From Woeseiaceae bacterium (GTDB taxonomy: Bacteria; Pseudomonadota; Gammaproteobacteria; Steroidobacterales; Woeseiaceae): DNA of 64,000 bases. The translations under genes were made by a program, and so were the position numbers. The notes under the pieces were generated by a model. That model was given only the letters and a program-made list of their open reading frames with translations, had not been told where the DNA came from and made no database searches. The stretch is taken from NCBI GenBank assembly GCA_028279985.1, contig JANQMR010000037.1:124001-188000 (forward strand), written 5' to 3'. This document shows positions 28,501 to 36,659 of the stretch, piece by piece (the stretch's first letter is position 1; each line of letters starts with the position of its first letter).

Positions 28501-29594
28501 GTTACGCGGATAGGAAGAGCTTATTGGCGTTGATCGAAGAGAAACTCTATCTTCGAAGCATGGATATAGCTCAGCGAGTTCGCTGGTTAGCTGCCGGCCT
28601 GATAGTCGCACCAGACAAATACCTGGAACCAATCACCGCGTTTACCGACGGGAATGAGATACGTGTGCGACACCTGGCCGACTTTCTTGCCGACAGGCAT
28701 GACCAGTGGTCGGCTATCGATAACCTGCCGATAGCTGTTTCGGGCCTGTTGGTGCGCCTCATCGGCGGGTTCTTCGCGCCTTATGAATTGGACGGCCTTA
28801 GTTCGATTTCACCGGCAATGAACGCGGCCGATTTCGTATCCCACCTGATTAATCGCCTGGGCTCGCAGCCTGGGAAGGAAGCCACCGATATCCTTGATAC
28901 GCTGTCGGCAAATCCTGAATTGAGCCGCTGGCAATCCGCATTGCAACATGCACAATTCGAGCAACGTGCGGTACGGCGCGAGAGTAGCTTCTCCCATCCC
29001 GATATTCGCCAGGTCAGCGAAACGTTGAATAATCGCTCACCAGCCAATGCAGGCGACCTGGCGGCTCTGACAGTCGATGTCTTACGAGAACTTGCTCATT
29101 GGATACGAAATGGAAATACCGATGATTACCTTCAGTACTGGAACAAGGGACGTGATGGGCAGGCTGACTTTCCCAAACATGAAGAAGAATGCCGGAACGC
29201 CTTGTTATCGGACCTTCAGCAACGCCTGGCACCGCTTGGAATCGACGCTCAGCCCGAAGGCCGCTATGCTGATAGCAAGCGCGCCGACATACGTGTGGCT
29301 TTCGGCGGCGCAGAGGGATTCCAGGTTCCCATAGAAATCAAGAAGAATTCTCATGCAAATCTGTGGCGCGCGATTCACCAGCAACTGATTGCGAGATATA
29401 CCCGGGATCCGCTTGCCCATGGTTTCGGCATCTATCTGGTCTTCTGGTTTGGCCCCGACATGACACAGCCACCGGCAAGTGGCCCGATACCGCATACCGC
29501 TAGTAAGCTGGAAGCACGGCTTCGCTCAACCCTAACATCCGACGAAAACTGGAAGATTTCGATCTGCGTGATTGACGTTAGTACACCCGGATAA
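25545..29594 (+). CDS. Giant STAND/NACHT-like NTPase with C-terminal nuclease-like domain
   Basis: A 1349-residue protein (1355 if the TTG at 25527 is used; ATG at 25545 is preferred). Walker A is GDPGAGKTTLF (about residue 40) and Walker B ILFIDGLDEIRAG (about 80), the paired acidic pattern of NACHT/STAND NTPases. A winged-helix-like part (to about 320, VPVHRHVAEYLAARYL) is followed by some 850 residues of helical repeat-like sequence, a likely sensor. The last 110 residues hold ADIRVAFGG and VPIEIKKNSH, an Asp plus ExK pattern of PD-(D/E)xK nucleases. STAND proteins are common anti-phage sensors (Avs, bNACHT), but those usually carry the effector at the N-terminus. Less GC-rich than flanks. 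Defence function is inferred. Confidence 0.8.
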   Translation: MYLVKRTCTEASENDRIDRVQVDSLPLSAHQQIPAYVLLGDPGAGKTTLFEQEAERQDACYITARDLITFEDRSEWRENILFIDGLDEIRAGTQDTRTPFDAIRAKLNKLGPPGFRLSCREADWFGASDRERLKSVSPDGQVKVLHLDPLKEADILEILQHEPRVPDAKEFIDKAQQRGLEEVLKNPQILEMLVQATADGSWPGTRKQTFEMACQTVVREHNQDHIEATRTHAVDEQLDAAGFLCAVQLIAGNAGYALSPAMANDDFPELNQLAFNEAGLLDEVARTKLFRTPVDGRVVPVHRHVAEYLAARYLAGQIDRAALPATRILALITGEDGIVVSELRGLSAWLAALSRSQRSIVIDRDPLGVVLYGDVDDFTQQEKRRVLDALQREAERSPRFRSSNWAASPFGALATKDMETEFRSILTKPDRSESHQALVDCVLDAVYHGTEFPSLDDTLLDIVRDATWWPGVRRQALEIIQHRGEGNLHIDVQLKLLLEEISGGTVPDSDDDLLGLLLFHLYPATITVSEVLDYLHMPKRQSYLGRYWKFWRQHVLDSSSDSNVIALLDELAARQDVLQPALDDLHFRDLGAELLARGLEVYGESVKPARLYGWLGVGLDRHGWHRSQSKAHNDSIRSWLGARPAIQKAIIRIALDRCALDDHFDICMRKSRARLYAAEPPADFGRWCLDQLPIAAGDDVARYLLQEAVDALCFQRGNAGLSLDVIRKFSEQNAEYRSWLNDMLVCPVNPELQEDNRKHQLYKAEEQEKKQAWLRFARSQLTELHEGRAYHSLLHDLAMAYFGRFIDSEGDTPTERLRNFLDHDDDMVQAAFEGLRSAPRRQDIPDVEDIIQLHTEDRGYYLKYPILAGLDELTRLSPDGVFELNDRQIRQAVAFYLTNGAGEDPNWYQTLRARRPELVAKVMTAYVGAALRARKQHISGLYALAYVDGYDEVARLASLTMLKAFPARSAKQQLNSLDKLLIAALRYADRKSLLALIEEKLYLRSMDIAQRVRWLAAGLIVAPDKYLEPITAFTDGNEIRVRHLADFLADRHDQWSAIDNLPIAVSGLLVRLIGGFFAPYELDGLSSISPAMNAADFVSHLINRLGSQPGKEATDILDTLSANPELSRWQSALQHAQFEQRAVRRESSFSHPDIRQVSETLNNRSPANAGDLAALTVDVLRELAHWIRNGNTDDYLQYWNKGRDGQADFPKHEEECRNALLSDLQQRLAPLGIDAQPEGRYADSKRADIRVAFGGAEGFQVPIEIKKNSHANLWRAIHQQLIARYTRDPLAHGFGIYLVFWFGPDMTQPPASGPIPHTASKLEARLRSTLTSDENWKISICVIDVSTPG

Positions 29595-29662
29595 GGTCCA
29601 AATTCACCGGGTGAGAGGTCCGGTTGCTTCATGCATTGTTCGCGCACCGCCATTCCCCGACA

Positions 29663-30574
29663 CTATCGGGCATCGGCCCGATAAACGGCCGATTCGCCCA
29701 GATACTGGTCGTCGGCGATCCGTTGCAAACGGCCGCTGTCCATGGCGTAGGCCCAGACCCGATGCTCCTCGTGCCGGGATATCCAGGCGCGATGTCGTTC
29801 GTTCAGTATCAGGATTCGCTGATCGGGCAAATAGGCAACCGGTCGAAAGGCGCGCCCTTCGGGTAACGGCAGTACGCCCGCGCGCTGGCCGTCGAGCCTG
29901 GCGATGCTCAGTACGGGCACGCTGCGGTCGGTTTGGCGCGCACGGCAAAGCAGTTGCTCGCGATCGGCGAGCCACACGGCATCGCGCAGCTCGCAGGCGG
30001 ACGACAGGCCCTCGAGCCGTTCGGTCGAACCGGTCGCCGGGTCGTAGCGCCGAATCTCGCCGTCGTCACCGGCAAACAACAGGCCGGCGTCTCCCATGGC
30101 CACCAGAGTCGGCGGCTCGCGCCGGGCGTCGCTGTGGATGACACGGCCGCCGCCGCGAACGTTTCGGCGCGGCGCAACGATCAGATCGCGCCCGGCGTAA
30201 AACGCCACCTGCGCCGGGCCGGCCAGATACTCCGCGGCTTGCCCGCCGACGAGGGGCGTTTCGTGCAAGGTTTCGATATCGAAGCGGACGACGCGATCGT
30301 GAGGCCGCTCTTCGACATAGGCCAGGACCGATAGCAGCAGCTCGTCGTGTTCGAAAACGCTCACACGCTGAATACGTTGATCGCCGAGATTGACGACCGG
30401 CATCGCATCGCCGGTAGCGAGCCGAAACTCGCCCAGGTAGGGACCGGCCTCGAAGTACAAGCTACCGTAGAGGTCGAGCGGCGGTTCGGGCTCGCAGCCG
30501 GAAAACGCCCCGGCCAACAGCGCCGTCAGGCAGGCGACGGGATGCCGGCGCGCTCGGGCCGCCACATTAATCAT
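29663..30574 (-). CDS. Putative lipoprotein with beta-propeller-like repeats
   Basis: A 303-residue product with a signal peptide and lipobox-like AGAFSGC (Cys about 27). The rest consists of repeating beta-rich blocks such as YEAGPYLGEFRLATG-like, LLFAGDDGEIRRYDPATGST and AYLPDQRILILNERHRAWIS, suggesting a propeller of the WD40/NHL type. I cannot name the family or ligand. It converges with the STAND gene. Confidence 0.65.
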   Translation of the reverse strand: MINVAARARRHPVACLTALLAGAFSGCEPEPPLDLYGSLYFEAGPYLGEFRLATGDAMPVVNLGDQRIQRVSVFEHDELLLSVLAYVEERPHDRVVRFDIETLHETPLVGGQAAEYLAGPAQVAFYAGRDLIVAPRRNVRGGGRVIHSDARREPPTLVAMGDAGLLFAGDDGEIRRYDPATGSTERLEGLSSACELRDAVWLADREQLLCRARQTDRSVPVLSIARLDGQRAGVLPLPEGRAFRPVAYLPDQRILILNERHRAWISRHEEHRVWAYAMDSGRLQRIADDQYLGESAVYRADAR

Positions 30575-30653
30575 GCGAACAACTAGTCATGCGAACAATC
30601 AAGCGAATCACGCGCCAACATGACTACCGGCTGTGACAATCCGGCGTGCAGCA

Positions 30654-30841
30654 TTAGCAACCGTCCACTTCTCCGTAACGCTTGTACGCCTCGATAGCTT
30701 CCCCATAGCAACTCGTGTGATCGCCTAAGGCGACAATGCGGTTTTCAGGCGCGGGAAAAGGGAGTCGCAAGCCAAGTCGACGCTATGGACCTCATGCTCG
30801 CCGGCCGGCTCGGGGTTGCAGTTTACACAGAAATCGGGCAT
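30654..30841 (-). pseudogene. Frameshifted small Cys-rich protein gene
   Basis: Starting at an ATG (30839-30841), the first frame reads MPDFCVNCNPEPAGEHEVHS and continues to ACDSLFP, then meets a stop. From about 30757 the neighbouring frame continues as PAPENRIVALGDHTSCYGEA and IEAYKRYGEVDGC, ending at TAA (30654-30656). Joined, the two halves give a 63-codon protein lacking one base. The pattern (CxxC, GEHEVH, ENR..LG..SC..A, DGC) looks like a small conserved cysteine/histidine family of unknown function. Either a one-base deletion in the T/C run inactivated it or there is a sequencing error. Confidence 0.55.
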
Positions 30842-30947
30842 TGCAGCCTAACATAGTTTCGATCTTGCATAGTAAATATAGAGTGCCGCCGTGTTCGAGT
30901 TGGCTACCACCGAACCCGACCGGCCCGGCGATTCTCTCGTTACGGGG

Positions 30948-31982
30948 TCAGGCTAGATCCCGGATGGAATCCACGATGCCGCCATCCAGCCGTTCCAAGC
31001 CCCGCTCGAACCTGTCCCTGAATGCCTTCCCCCTCCGGCCGGCGGCACGCAGCGCCTGTGTGATGTCGGCCGGGCGCAGTTCGAGGAGCGCCTGAAATAC
31101 CTGTTCGGCCTGTCGCAGGTCCTTGCGGATCTTCTCGGCGTAGCCGCTGCTTCTCTTTTGACTGATCACACATTTGTGTACGGCAAACCGTCCGGGCGCC
31201 GGTACATTGATCATGATGCCGTGGCCGTACAACAACACCGCAGGTTGAATGTCCTCCAGCAGATAATCCAGGTGTCGCAGCGGTGTCGCATAGGTGCCGA
31301 AATCGGCAAGCTCAATCGGCCTGCCGGTCTCCCGTCCGCGCATCGGCGCCAACACATCGATCCGAAAATCGCGATTCCGGATCTTGAAGGACGTCGACGG
31401 CCGCCGCCGGTCGAGTGCCGGAACTTCGACAAAACCCATACCGCTGTCGAGTATGAGCTGGCCCAGGTCGATAGACTTTCTCAGTCTGGGAACCGCGAGC
31501 CTGTACTGGTTGTCGATGGCGATATCCACGTCCTGGGTACCGACGTCGCCATGCCACGACACACCGAGCATATTGGCATACGCGCGAAACGCGATCGTGC
31601 CCACCAGGGCCGCGCCGGCGAGGAACACTCCGTTTCGCTCGAGCAGACTCAAGACCTTGCCTTCGTCCCTGCCGAGGGATGACATGCCGCCGGCGGTCAG
31701 CATGTTGACGAGCCGGCGCCTCAGATCGCGATCATCGGCATCGGACTCCCACAACGCCCTTTCGTCGTCGATACGGTCCAGGAGCGCTGCGGTCTCCTCG
31801 CCGAGATAGTGTTCTCGCCGGGTTGCGCCGATGCTGATGTAGAGGTACCAGTACCGCTTGCCGTTGAGCTCCTTGGCCTTGAACGAGAGGTTCGAACCGT
31901 CGGAGACGGGCCGGATGCAGTTTTGCATCAGCTCGCTGTACTGCACGGCCAGGCTGTTTGGCAGCCACTTCAGGTCTCTCAT
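30948..31982 (-). CDS. GSU2403-like nucleotidyltransferase-fold protein
   Basis: A 344-residue protein resembling the GSU2403 family of nucleotidyltransferase-fold proteins. An N-terminal region (1-110) contains GKRYWYLYISIGATRREHYL; the transferase-like core (about 115-270) has GVFLAGAALVGTIAFRAYANML, then TQDVDIAIDNQ as the metal-binding acidic motif, and FRIDVLAP as a third acidic strand. A helical tail follows. AGGAA is well placed before the ATG. Relatives are often near mobile DNA, and related folds act as toxins (AbiEii), but no antitoxin gene is seen here. Two identical large inverted repeats lie upstream. Confidence 0.72.
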   Translation of the reverse strand: MRDLKWLPNSLAVQYSELMQNCIRPVSDGSNLSFKAKELNGKRYWYLYISIGATRREHYLGEETAALLDRIDDERALWESDADDRDLRRRLVNMLTAGGMSSLGRDEGKVLSLLERNGVFLAGAALVGTIAFRAYANMLGVSWHGDVGTQDVDIAIDNQYRLAVPRLRKSIDLGQLILDSGMGFVEVPALDRRRPSTSFKIRNRDFRIDVLAPMRGRETGRPIELADFGTYATPLRHLDYLLEDIQPAVLLYGHGIMINVPAPGRFAVHKCVISQKRSSGYAEKIRKDLRQAEQVFQALLELRPADITQALRAAGRRGKAFRDRFERGLERLDGGIVDSIRDLA

Positions 31983-32005
31983 CGTTCATTTCCTGAGTTC
32001 ATTTC

Positions 32006-32037
32006 TTATACCGCAATTCCTATTTTCTGCGGTATAA
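32006..32037. promoter_or_regulatory. Large dyad TTATACCGCA-N12-TGCGGTATAA, copy 1
   Basis: TTATACCGCA (32006-32015) and TGCGGTATAA (32028-32037) are perfect 10-base inverted copies with a 12-base spacer, just upstream of the nucleotidyltransferase start (31982). A second dyad with identical arms and spacing lies at 32119-32150. A repressor-binding site is the simplest explanation. Confidence 0.85.
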
Positions 32038-32118
32038 AAATAAGCTACTGATTATAAAGATATAAATGGAGATTTTCCTAAAGTTTTCTCTTCAAGAACA
32101 GTGAAATTATCACAGTTT

Positions 32119-32150
32119 TTATACCGCAGAAAAATCTTTTTGCGGTATAA
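32119..32150. promoter_or_regulatory. Large dyad TTATACCGCA-N12-TGCGGTATAA, copy 2
   Basis: Arms at 32119-32128 and 32141-32150 repeat the sequence and 12-base spacing of copy 1 exactly, with a different spacer. The dyad centres are 113 bp apart, near a whole number of helical turns, with a possible -10 box between them. Confidence 0.85.
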
Positions 32151-32580
32151 AAGACAAAAGCAAACCTCTGTCCGGTCGAACGGGGTTCCATCGTAATGAT
32201 CTGGTACGCCGTTATCTCAGCGGGGAACGTGCCGCCGCTGAAATGATGGCAACAACGAACAGGCCATCAGTTCAACTGAGGTGGTTTCCGAACCGATACG
32301 TGATGGGCTCGACTACGAGTTCAGTATCGTCGGCCGTCATTCGGACGATCTTCCAAGCGGATTTTGCAGCGACAGAATCGAGAACGCCACAACGATTCGG
32401 CTTACCTTGACGTATTACAAGAGCCTCGGTGCGCCCCAGATGGGGGATACTTACTGTATTGCTAACAGAATACGAGAGGGTCGAAGACTTTGGAGAAGAC
32501 GGCGTGCATTCGTGGAAGTACTTCAAGCGGTCGCCTGACTACGACTCGATCATCCGGTTCGAGTGAAGCACGACGATGGT

Positions 32581-32970
32581 TTAACCATAAGCCTGCCACT
32601 CCCAGTAGACCAACCGCCGGTGGAGCGGATCGATTTCCATTGTGTAATGGATCCGGGGCAGACAAACGAAAACGCAGATCAGCTCGTCACCGATGTAGTC
32701 GCGCAAGCCGGCTTTGCGCCTTTCCAGCCGCACTTCCCATTCCTCGTCGGCTCCCCCGGGTTTCGACTGGGTCGTAATGGCCTCGAACAGCGTGTAGTCG
32801 AGTTCGCGGCGCACGACGTGGGAAAACCTCGCATCGGCGACTTGCGCCGGGGTGTCGCGGTGCCGGCGGATGATCTCCCGCAAGTCGGCGTCGTCGATCG
32901 CCCCCGGCGGCGGCACGGAGCTTGCCGTCCGGATACTGGACCTTACGACGGCTGAAGACACTGCGGCCAT
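32581..32970 (-). CDS. Conserved-looking hypothetical protein
   Basis: A 129-residue soluble product with a low-complexity N-terminus (1-25), then a helical region with ADLREIIRRHRDTPAQVADA and a C-terminal alpha/beta part with RRELDYTLFEAI, DELICVFVCLPRIHYTMEID and VYWEWQAYG. AGGGGG lies five to six bases before the ATG, which supports a real gene. I do not recognise a family; it stands alone between degenerate sequence and the CoA-transferase gene. Confidence 0.6.
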   Translation of the reverse strand: MAAVSSAVVRSSIRTASSVPPPGAIDDADLREIIRRHRDTPAQVADARFSHVVRRELDYTLFEAITTQSKPGGADEEWEVRLERRKAGLRDYIGDELICVFVCLPRIHYTMEIDPLHRRLVYWEWQAYG

Positions 32971-33138
32971 TTTTCCCCCTTTCCGGTACGGCCCTGGCGT
33001 TATTATTAGTACATCGAGAGGCTATCAGAACCCGGCCGTATCCGGGTAAAACGAGCCAAGGTTGGGAATAATAGGCCAGGGCGCGCCGAGGCATTCGTTA
33101 CCGGTCACAAAGCGCTTTTAAGGGGCCTTGTTCGCCGC

Positions 33139-34356
33139 CTACTTCACGACACCCTTGTCATACAGCTTGGATCGCTCTTCCGCCGACAGCCCCAGATCCG
33201 TCAGGATTGCATCGGTGTGCTGGCCGAACGACGGCGCTGCAAAGGCCGCGGGCCCGGGCGTCCGGCTGAATGTCACGGACTGGGCCTGGCCCCTGTAGCG
33301 GCCGACCAGGGCATGATCGAAGCACGTCACCATCTCCTCTGCGAGCACCTGTTCGTTGCTGAAGATGTCCTCGATGGGCCGCGCCGCCGCGCTGGGAACT
33401 TCGTCTCCGAATATCTCCTCCCACTCCAGTGCCGTGTGCTTCCGGAGCGCTTGGTGCAGCTCGGGCAGTATCTCCGCTGCGTGCTTTGCGCGCTTTCTGA
33501 CCGAGTCGTATCGCTCATTGCCGGCGAACTCCGGCAAGCCCGCCTTGTCGCAAAGCGCGTCCCAGAAACGCACCGTATTGGCGGAGATGTAGACGTAGCC
33601 TTCACGAGTCGGATGCAGACCCGAAATTCCGCCCGAGCGAAAATCGCGTCCGATATCGCGAGGCTCGCCTTCGGCCCAGACCAGGCGGGCGGATTGCATG
33701 GTCAATGCGCTGCGAAGCAGCGATACACCGACCTTCTGGCCCAGACCGCTACGTTCACGCTCATAAAGTGCGGATGCTACGCCGGAGGCGACCAGTGCGG
33801 CCGCGTAGTAGTCGACGACCGAACCGTACAGCAACTCCGGAGCGCCGTTTCTACGGCCCTGCATCGTGCACATGCCGGTCATCGTCTGCAACACCTGGTC
33901 GTAGCCGGCCTTGTCTTTCATCGGGCCGGTGTCGCCGAAACCCGTTACCGCACAGTAGACGAGCCTCGGGTTTATCTGCTGTAACTGCTCGTAGTCGATA
34001 CCGAGCCGTTTCGGCACACCGGGCCGAAAGTTGTGCACGAGGACGTCGGCATCCCGAACCAGGCGCAGCAAGGCCGACAGGCCCTCGGGCGCTTTCAGAT
34101 CGAGTACCAGACCGCGCTTGGAGCGATTGAGGCCGATGAAAGCCCTGCTTTCGGCTTCGAGCGTCGACGGGTAATTCCGCAGATTGTCTCCCGTAGGCGG
34201 TTCGATCTTCACGACATCGGCGCCTTGATCCGCCAGAATGGTGCAGCCGAACGGCCCGGCAATATAGGCGCTCAGATCCAGTACGGATACGCCGCTCAAC
34301 GGGCCGTCCTGCGCCTGTCTACCGGCGGTCGAGTTTTCTGCTTCGTTGTTCATCAT
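33139..34356 (-). CDS. Class III (CaiB/BaiF-type) CoA transferase
   Basis: A 405-residue family III CoA transferase, which moves CoA between carboxylic acids through a covalent Asp adduct. It has the N-terminal motif GVSVLDLSAYIAGPFGCTIL, the CoA-binding stretch ADVVKIEPPTGD, the NRSKRGLVLDL motif and the probable catalytic Asp in LYGSVVDYYAAAL. The C-terminus carries the usual GQHTDAILTDLGLS. It is the last gene of a leftward group that also holds a CitE-type lyase at the other end; together these could convert a C5 dicarboxylic acid (citramalate, itaconate or mesaconate type) to acetyl-CoA and pyruvate, but no hydratase is present. Substrate unknown. Confidence 0.88.
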   Translation of the reverse strand: MMNNEAENSTAGRQAQDGPLSGVSVLDLSAYIAGPFGCTILADQGADVVKIEPPTGDNLRNYPSTLEAESRAFIGLNRSKRGLVLDLKAPEGLSALLRLVRDADVLVHNFRPGVPKRLGIDYEQLQQINPRLVYCAVTGFGDTGPMKDKAGYDQVLQTMTGMCTMQGRRNGAPELLYGSVVDYYAAALVASGVASALYERERSGLGQKVGVSLLRSALTMQSARLVWAEGEPRDIGRDFRSGGISGLHPTREGYVYISANTVRFWDALCDKAGLPEFAGNERYDSVRKRAKHAAEILPELHQALRKHTALEWEEIFGDEVPSAAARPIEDIFSNEQVLAEEMVTCFDHALVGRYRGQAQSVTFSRTPGPAAFAAPSFGQHTDAILTDLGLSAEERSKLYDKGVVK

Positions 34357-34505
34357 GGATCGTGGATGGGCACAGACCAGTCTGGACGAGCGAATATACT
34401 AGAGGAAGCCCTGCTACCTATCCTCAATCGCAACCAATTCTTTCTTCACGGGCGCATCAAGGTTCACGCAGTCGTTTTCCAAATACAATCAGGCATCTAT
34501 TGACG

Positions 34506-36659
34506 TCAGGCGGCGTCGACGACGCAGCGAAATCCCAGCATTCCGGCACGGTCCTTACACGGCGCCATCAGCAGGAATTTACCGTGCTGGTCGAGCCTGT
34601 AGGCCTGCGGAAAGTACCAATGCGAGCTCTGCGGGCGATATGAGCTGCCGCCGCGCAACACGGCGGCACGCGTGTGCTCATCGACGTATTCGTCCGTCCA
34701 CTGCCAGACATTGCCGACGAGATCCATCACACCGAAAGGGCTGGCTCCTTCCGGGTGGGCGCCAACGTCCGCAGGCGGTTCCAGATCGCGACCCGTGTTG
34801 GGAACGGGTACCGCGTCTGCGTTCCAGTCGTCGCCCCAGGGGAACAATCGGCCGTCCGTGCCCTGGGCGGCGTACTGCCACTCCCATTCGCGGGGCAGGC
34901 GCTTGCCTGCCCAGCGTGCGTACGCCCTGGCATCCTCGATCGATACCCAGGTCACCGGTTTGTTCTCCCAGCCGTCCCTGGGCCTGCCATCCAGCCAGTC
35001 GCGAAGAAAATTGTGATCGTCCGCCGGACGATAGGCCGTTGCTTCCATGAACTCCAGGAAACGGGCATTGGTCACCGGATAGCGGTCCATATGAAACGCC
35101 TGCATCTGCATGTGGCGCTGGTGGCTGCGACGCGCGGAATCTTCCCATGGATACTGAACGTCCACGCCTCTCCAGAGGAATCCCTCGATTTCGATGCCGC
35201 CGACGCGGAAATCGAAGGCACCCGCGGGAATCGCGACCATCCCTGTCGGCGGCTCCGTTGCGGGCTTTGTCGGTGCATTGGGGACGAGCGCTTGCTCGAT
35301 TGCACGCCAGGTATTGGAAAAGCTTTGCAGCGGCTCCTTGCTCATCTCGTGCATTTTTTCAAGGAATTCGGACAGTCCCGAAATCCCGGCGCCTTCTGCT
35401 ACTGCAAGGACCGCGCCGAATCCGCGAGTCTCCAGGTCGACCGCCAGGACGGCTTTGTCCTGCTCGATTCTCGGATGCAATTCGACGCCGTTCCAGACAT
35501 CGTAGTAACGCAGGCCCTCACGATGAGAAACGACGAGCTGGTCGCCGGGCATATCGTATTCGTTCCGGTTCACGATCGTCCAGAGCGTAGATTGCTCGCC
35601 CGGAAACTCGGTTGCAAACACACCCTGTTGCAGGGTCGTCGCATACGGTTTCCAGTCGGGGCTGACCAGCAAGGAAGAGAACTTGCGGAATATCGCAGAG
35701 ATTCGCCGCAGAGTCTCACCGGCGCGGGGCGTAAATTGATTCCAGATGCCCCATACGTTCTCCCAGGCATTGTAACCGTGGCCGTTGAAGAAGATGTAAT
35801 GAAAGTCGTCCGTCCGGTCCCGCGCCCAGCGGTTTTCAATATTGCCGAGGTGCCGGGATTCAAGCCACTTGAGCTTGCTCACGGCCGGCACGAAGCTCGT
35901 CGACGCCTTGCCCCAGGTCTGGTGATTCCACATCAACGCATCGTCGGCAATCGGCCAGGATTCCGGTTGCAAGACAAGGGGGTGACCAATCGCATCGGAG
36001 GCTTCGAGGAATGAACGCGGTAAGGCGCTATAGGTGTCGCCGTTAATGCCGTCGGCGCCGACTTCCGCAGCCAGCTCGACGATCGCCCGCCAGTCCGGAA
36101 GCCCGGAGTCGCGCGTGCCGTTGTCCCACGGCATCGTCGGCAGAAATACACGGACGCCGCGATCGTGAAAATCGGCGATCGCTCGTTTGAGGCCTTCCAG
36201 GCCGCCCGGAAGATCGCGGGCGAGGTCCGTATGATTGCGGTCGTCTATGCCGACGTTCGGATAGACATACCAGATGAGGACGCTGTCGACGCCGCCGTAT
36301 CGCTTTTCGAGATCGTCGAGATACCGGTCGACCGTGTATCGGCCGGAATCCGGATCGTAGAAATAGCGGTCCTCTACCATCATTTGTACGTGGACATAAT
36401 TACGCTGCGACCAAAGCAACTCCTTGCGCCGGTATTGCGCGTCGTCGTAACCCATCCGGATCAGGTGCTCGGTACGCCAGACGCGCATCCCATGGCGCCA
36501 GGCCTCAACGCTTGCGTTAACGTCGACCATCCACTGCCCTATGTTCTGAAAGGGCCAGGCCGGCATGGTGCCAGGCGTCGGCAGGTGCACGCCCAGGGTG
36601 TGCGGTTGGACATACGGTTGCATGTGCCGGTTTGGAGACACTTTCCCGCTAGAATCCAC
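34506..36659 (-). CDS. Glycosidase-like domain fused to SUMF1/formylglycine-generating-type domain
   Basis: A 717-residue two-part protein without a signal peptide. Residues about 30-440 look like a glycoside-hydrolase-type TIM barrel (VLIWYVYPNVGIDDRN, RGVRVFLPTMPWDNGTRD, VGADGINGDTYSALP) with a C-terminal beta domain (LRYYDVWNGVELHP). Residues about 470-715 are a SUMF1/FGE-type domain (MVAIPAGAFDFRVGG, DRYPVTNARFLEFMEAT, PVTWVSIEDARAYARWAGKR, LVGNVWQWTDEY, RGGSSYRP, GFRCV). The pair of cysteines needed for formylglycine synthesis is not obvious, and no sulfatase gene is near, so a different activity such as substrate binding or oxidation is possible. It overlaps the ribokinase stop by 11 bases. 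Confidence 0.78.
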   Translation of the reverse strand: MDSSGKVSPNRHMQPYVQPHTLGVHLPTPGTMPAWPFQNIGQWMVDVNASVEAWRHGMRVWRTEHLIRMGYDDAQYRRKELLWSQRNYVHVQMMVEDRYFYDPDSGRYTVDRYLDDLEKRYGGVDSVLIWYVYPNVGIDDRNHTDLARDLPGGLEGLKRAIADFHDRGVRVFLPTMPWDNGTRDSGLPDWRAIVELAAEVGADGINGDTYSALPRSFLEASDAIGHPLVLQPESWPIADDALMWNHQTWGKASTSFVPAVSKLKWLESRHLGNIENRWARDRTDDFHYIFFNGHGYNAWENVWGIWNQFTPRAGETLRRISAIFRKFSSLLVSPDWKPYATTLQQGVFATEFPGEQSTLWTIVNRNEYDMPGDQLVVSHREGLRYYDVWNGVELHPRIEQDKAVLAVDLETRGFGAVLAVAEGAGISGLSEFLEKMHEMSKEPLQSFSNTWRAIEQALVPNAPTKPATEPPTGMVAIPAGAFDFRVGGIEIEGFLWRGVDVQYPWEDSARRSHQRHMQMQAFHMDRYPVTNARFLEFMEATAYRPADDHNFLRDWLDGRPRDGWENKPVTWVSIEDARAYARWAGKRLPREWEWQYAAQGTDGRLFPWGDDWNADAVPVPNTGRDLEPPADVGAHPEGASPFGVMDLVGNVWQWTDEYVDEHTRAAVLRGGSSYRPQSSHWYFPQAYRLDQHGKFLLMAPCKDRAGMLGFRCVVDAA

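Larger units (their letters stand above)
31983..32580. other. AT-rich promoter region and degenerate coding remnants
   Basis: The first part (31983-32150) is strikingly AT-rich and holds two large dyads with a TATAAT-like box (minus strand, 32051-32056) between them. The second part (32151-32580) shows no intact gene but several reading-frame fragments on the plus strand, for example RNDLVRRYLSGERAAAEMM (about 32200-32260), a middle fragment (32281-32460) and VEDFGEDGVHSWKYFKRSPD near 32480-32550. These look like a decayed gene with frameshifts; I cannot name it. Confidence 0.5.

Noticed and set aside
32006..32150. dif/Xer or phage attachment site
   Set aside because: Spacer is 12 bases rather than the 6-8 of dif sites, and no integrase or recombinase gene is near.
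32272..32538. Small genes on either strand (84-85 codons)
   Set aside because: Neither strand gives a coherent protein, no ribosome-binding site is present, and neighbouring frames carry coding-like fragments, so this is better read as degenerate sequence.
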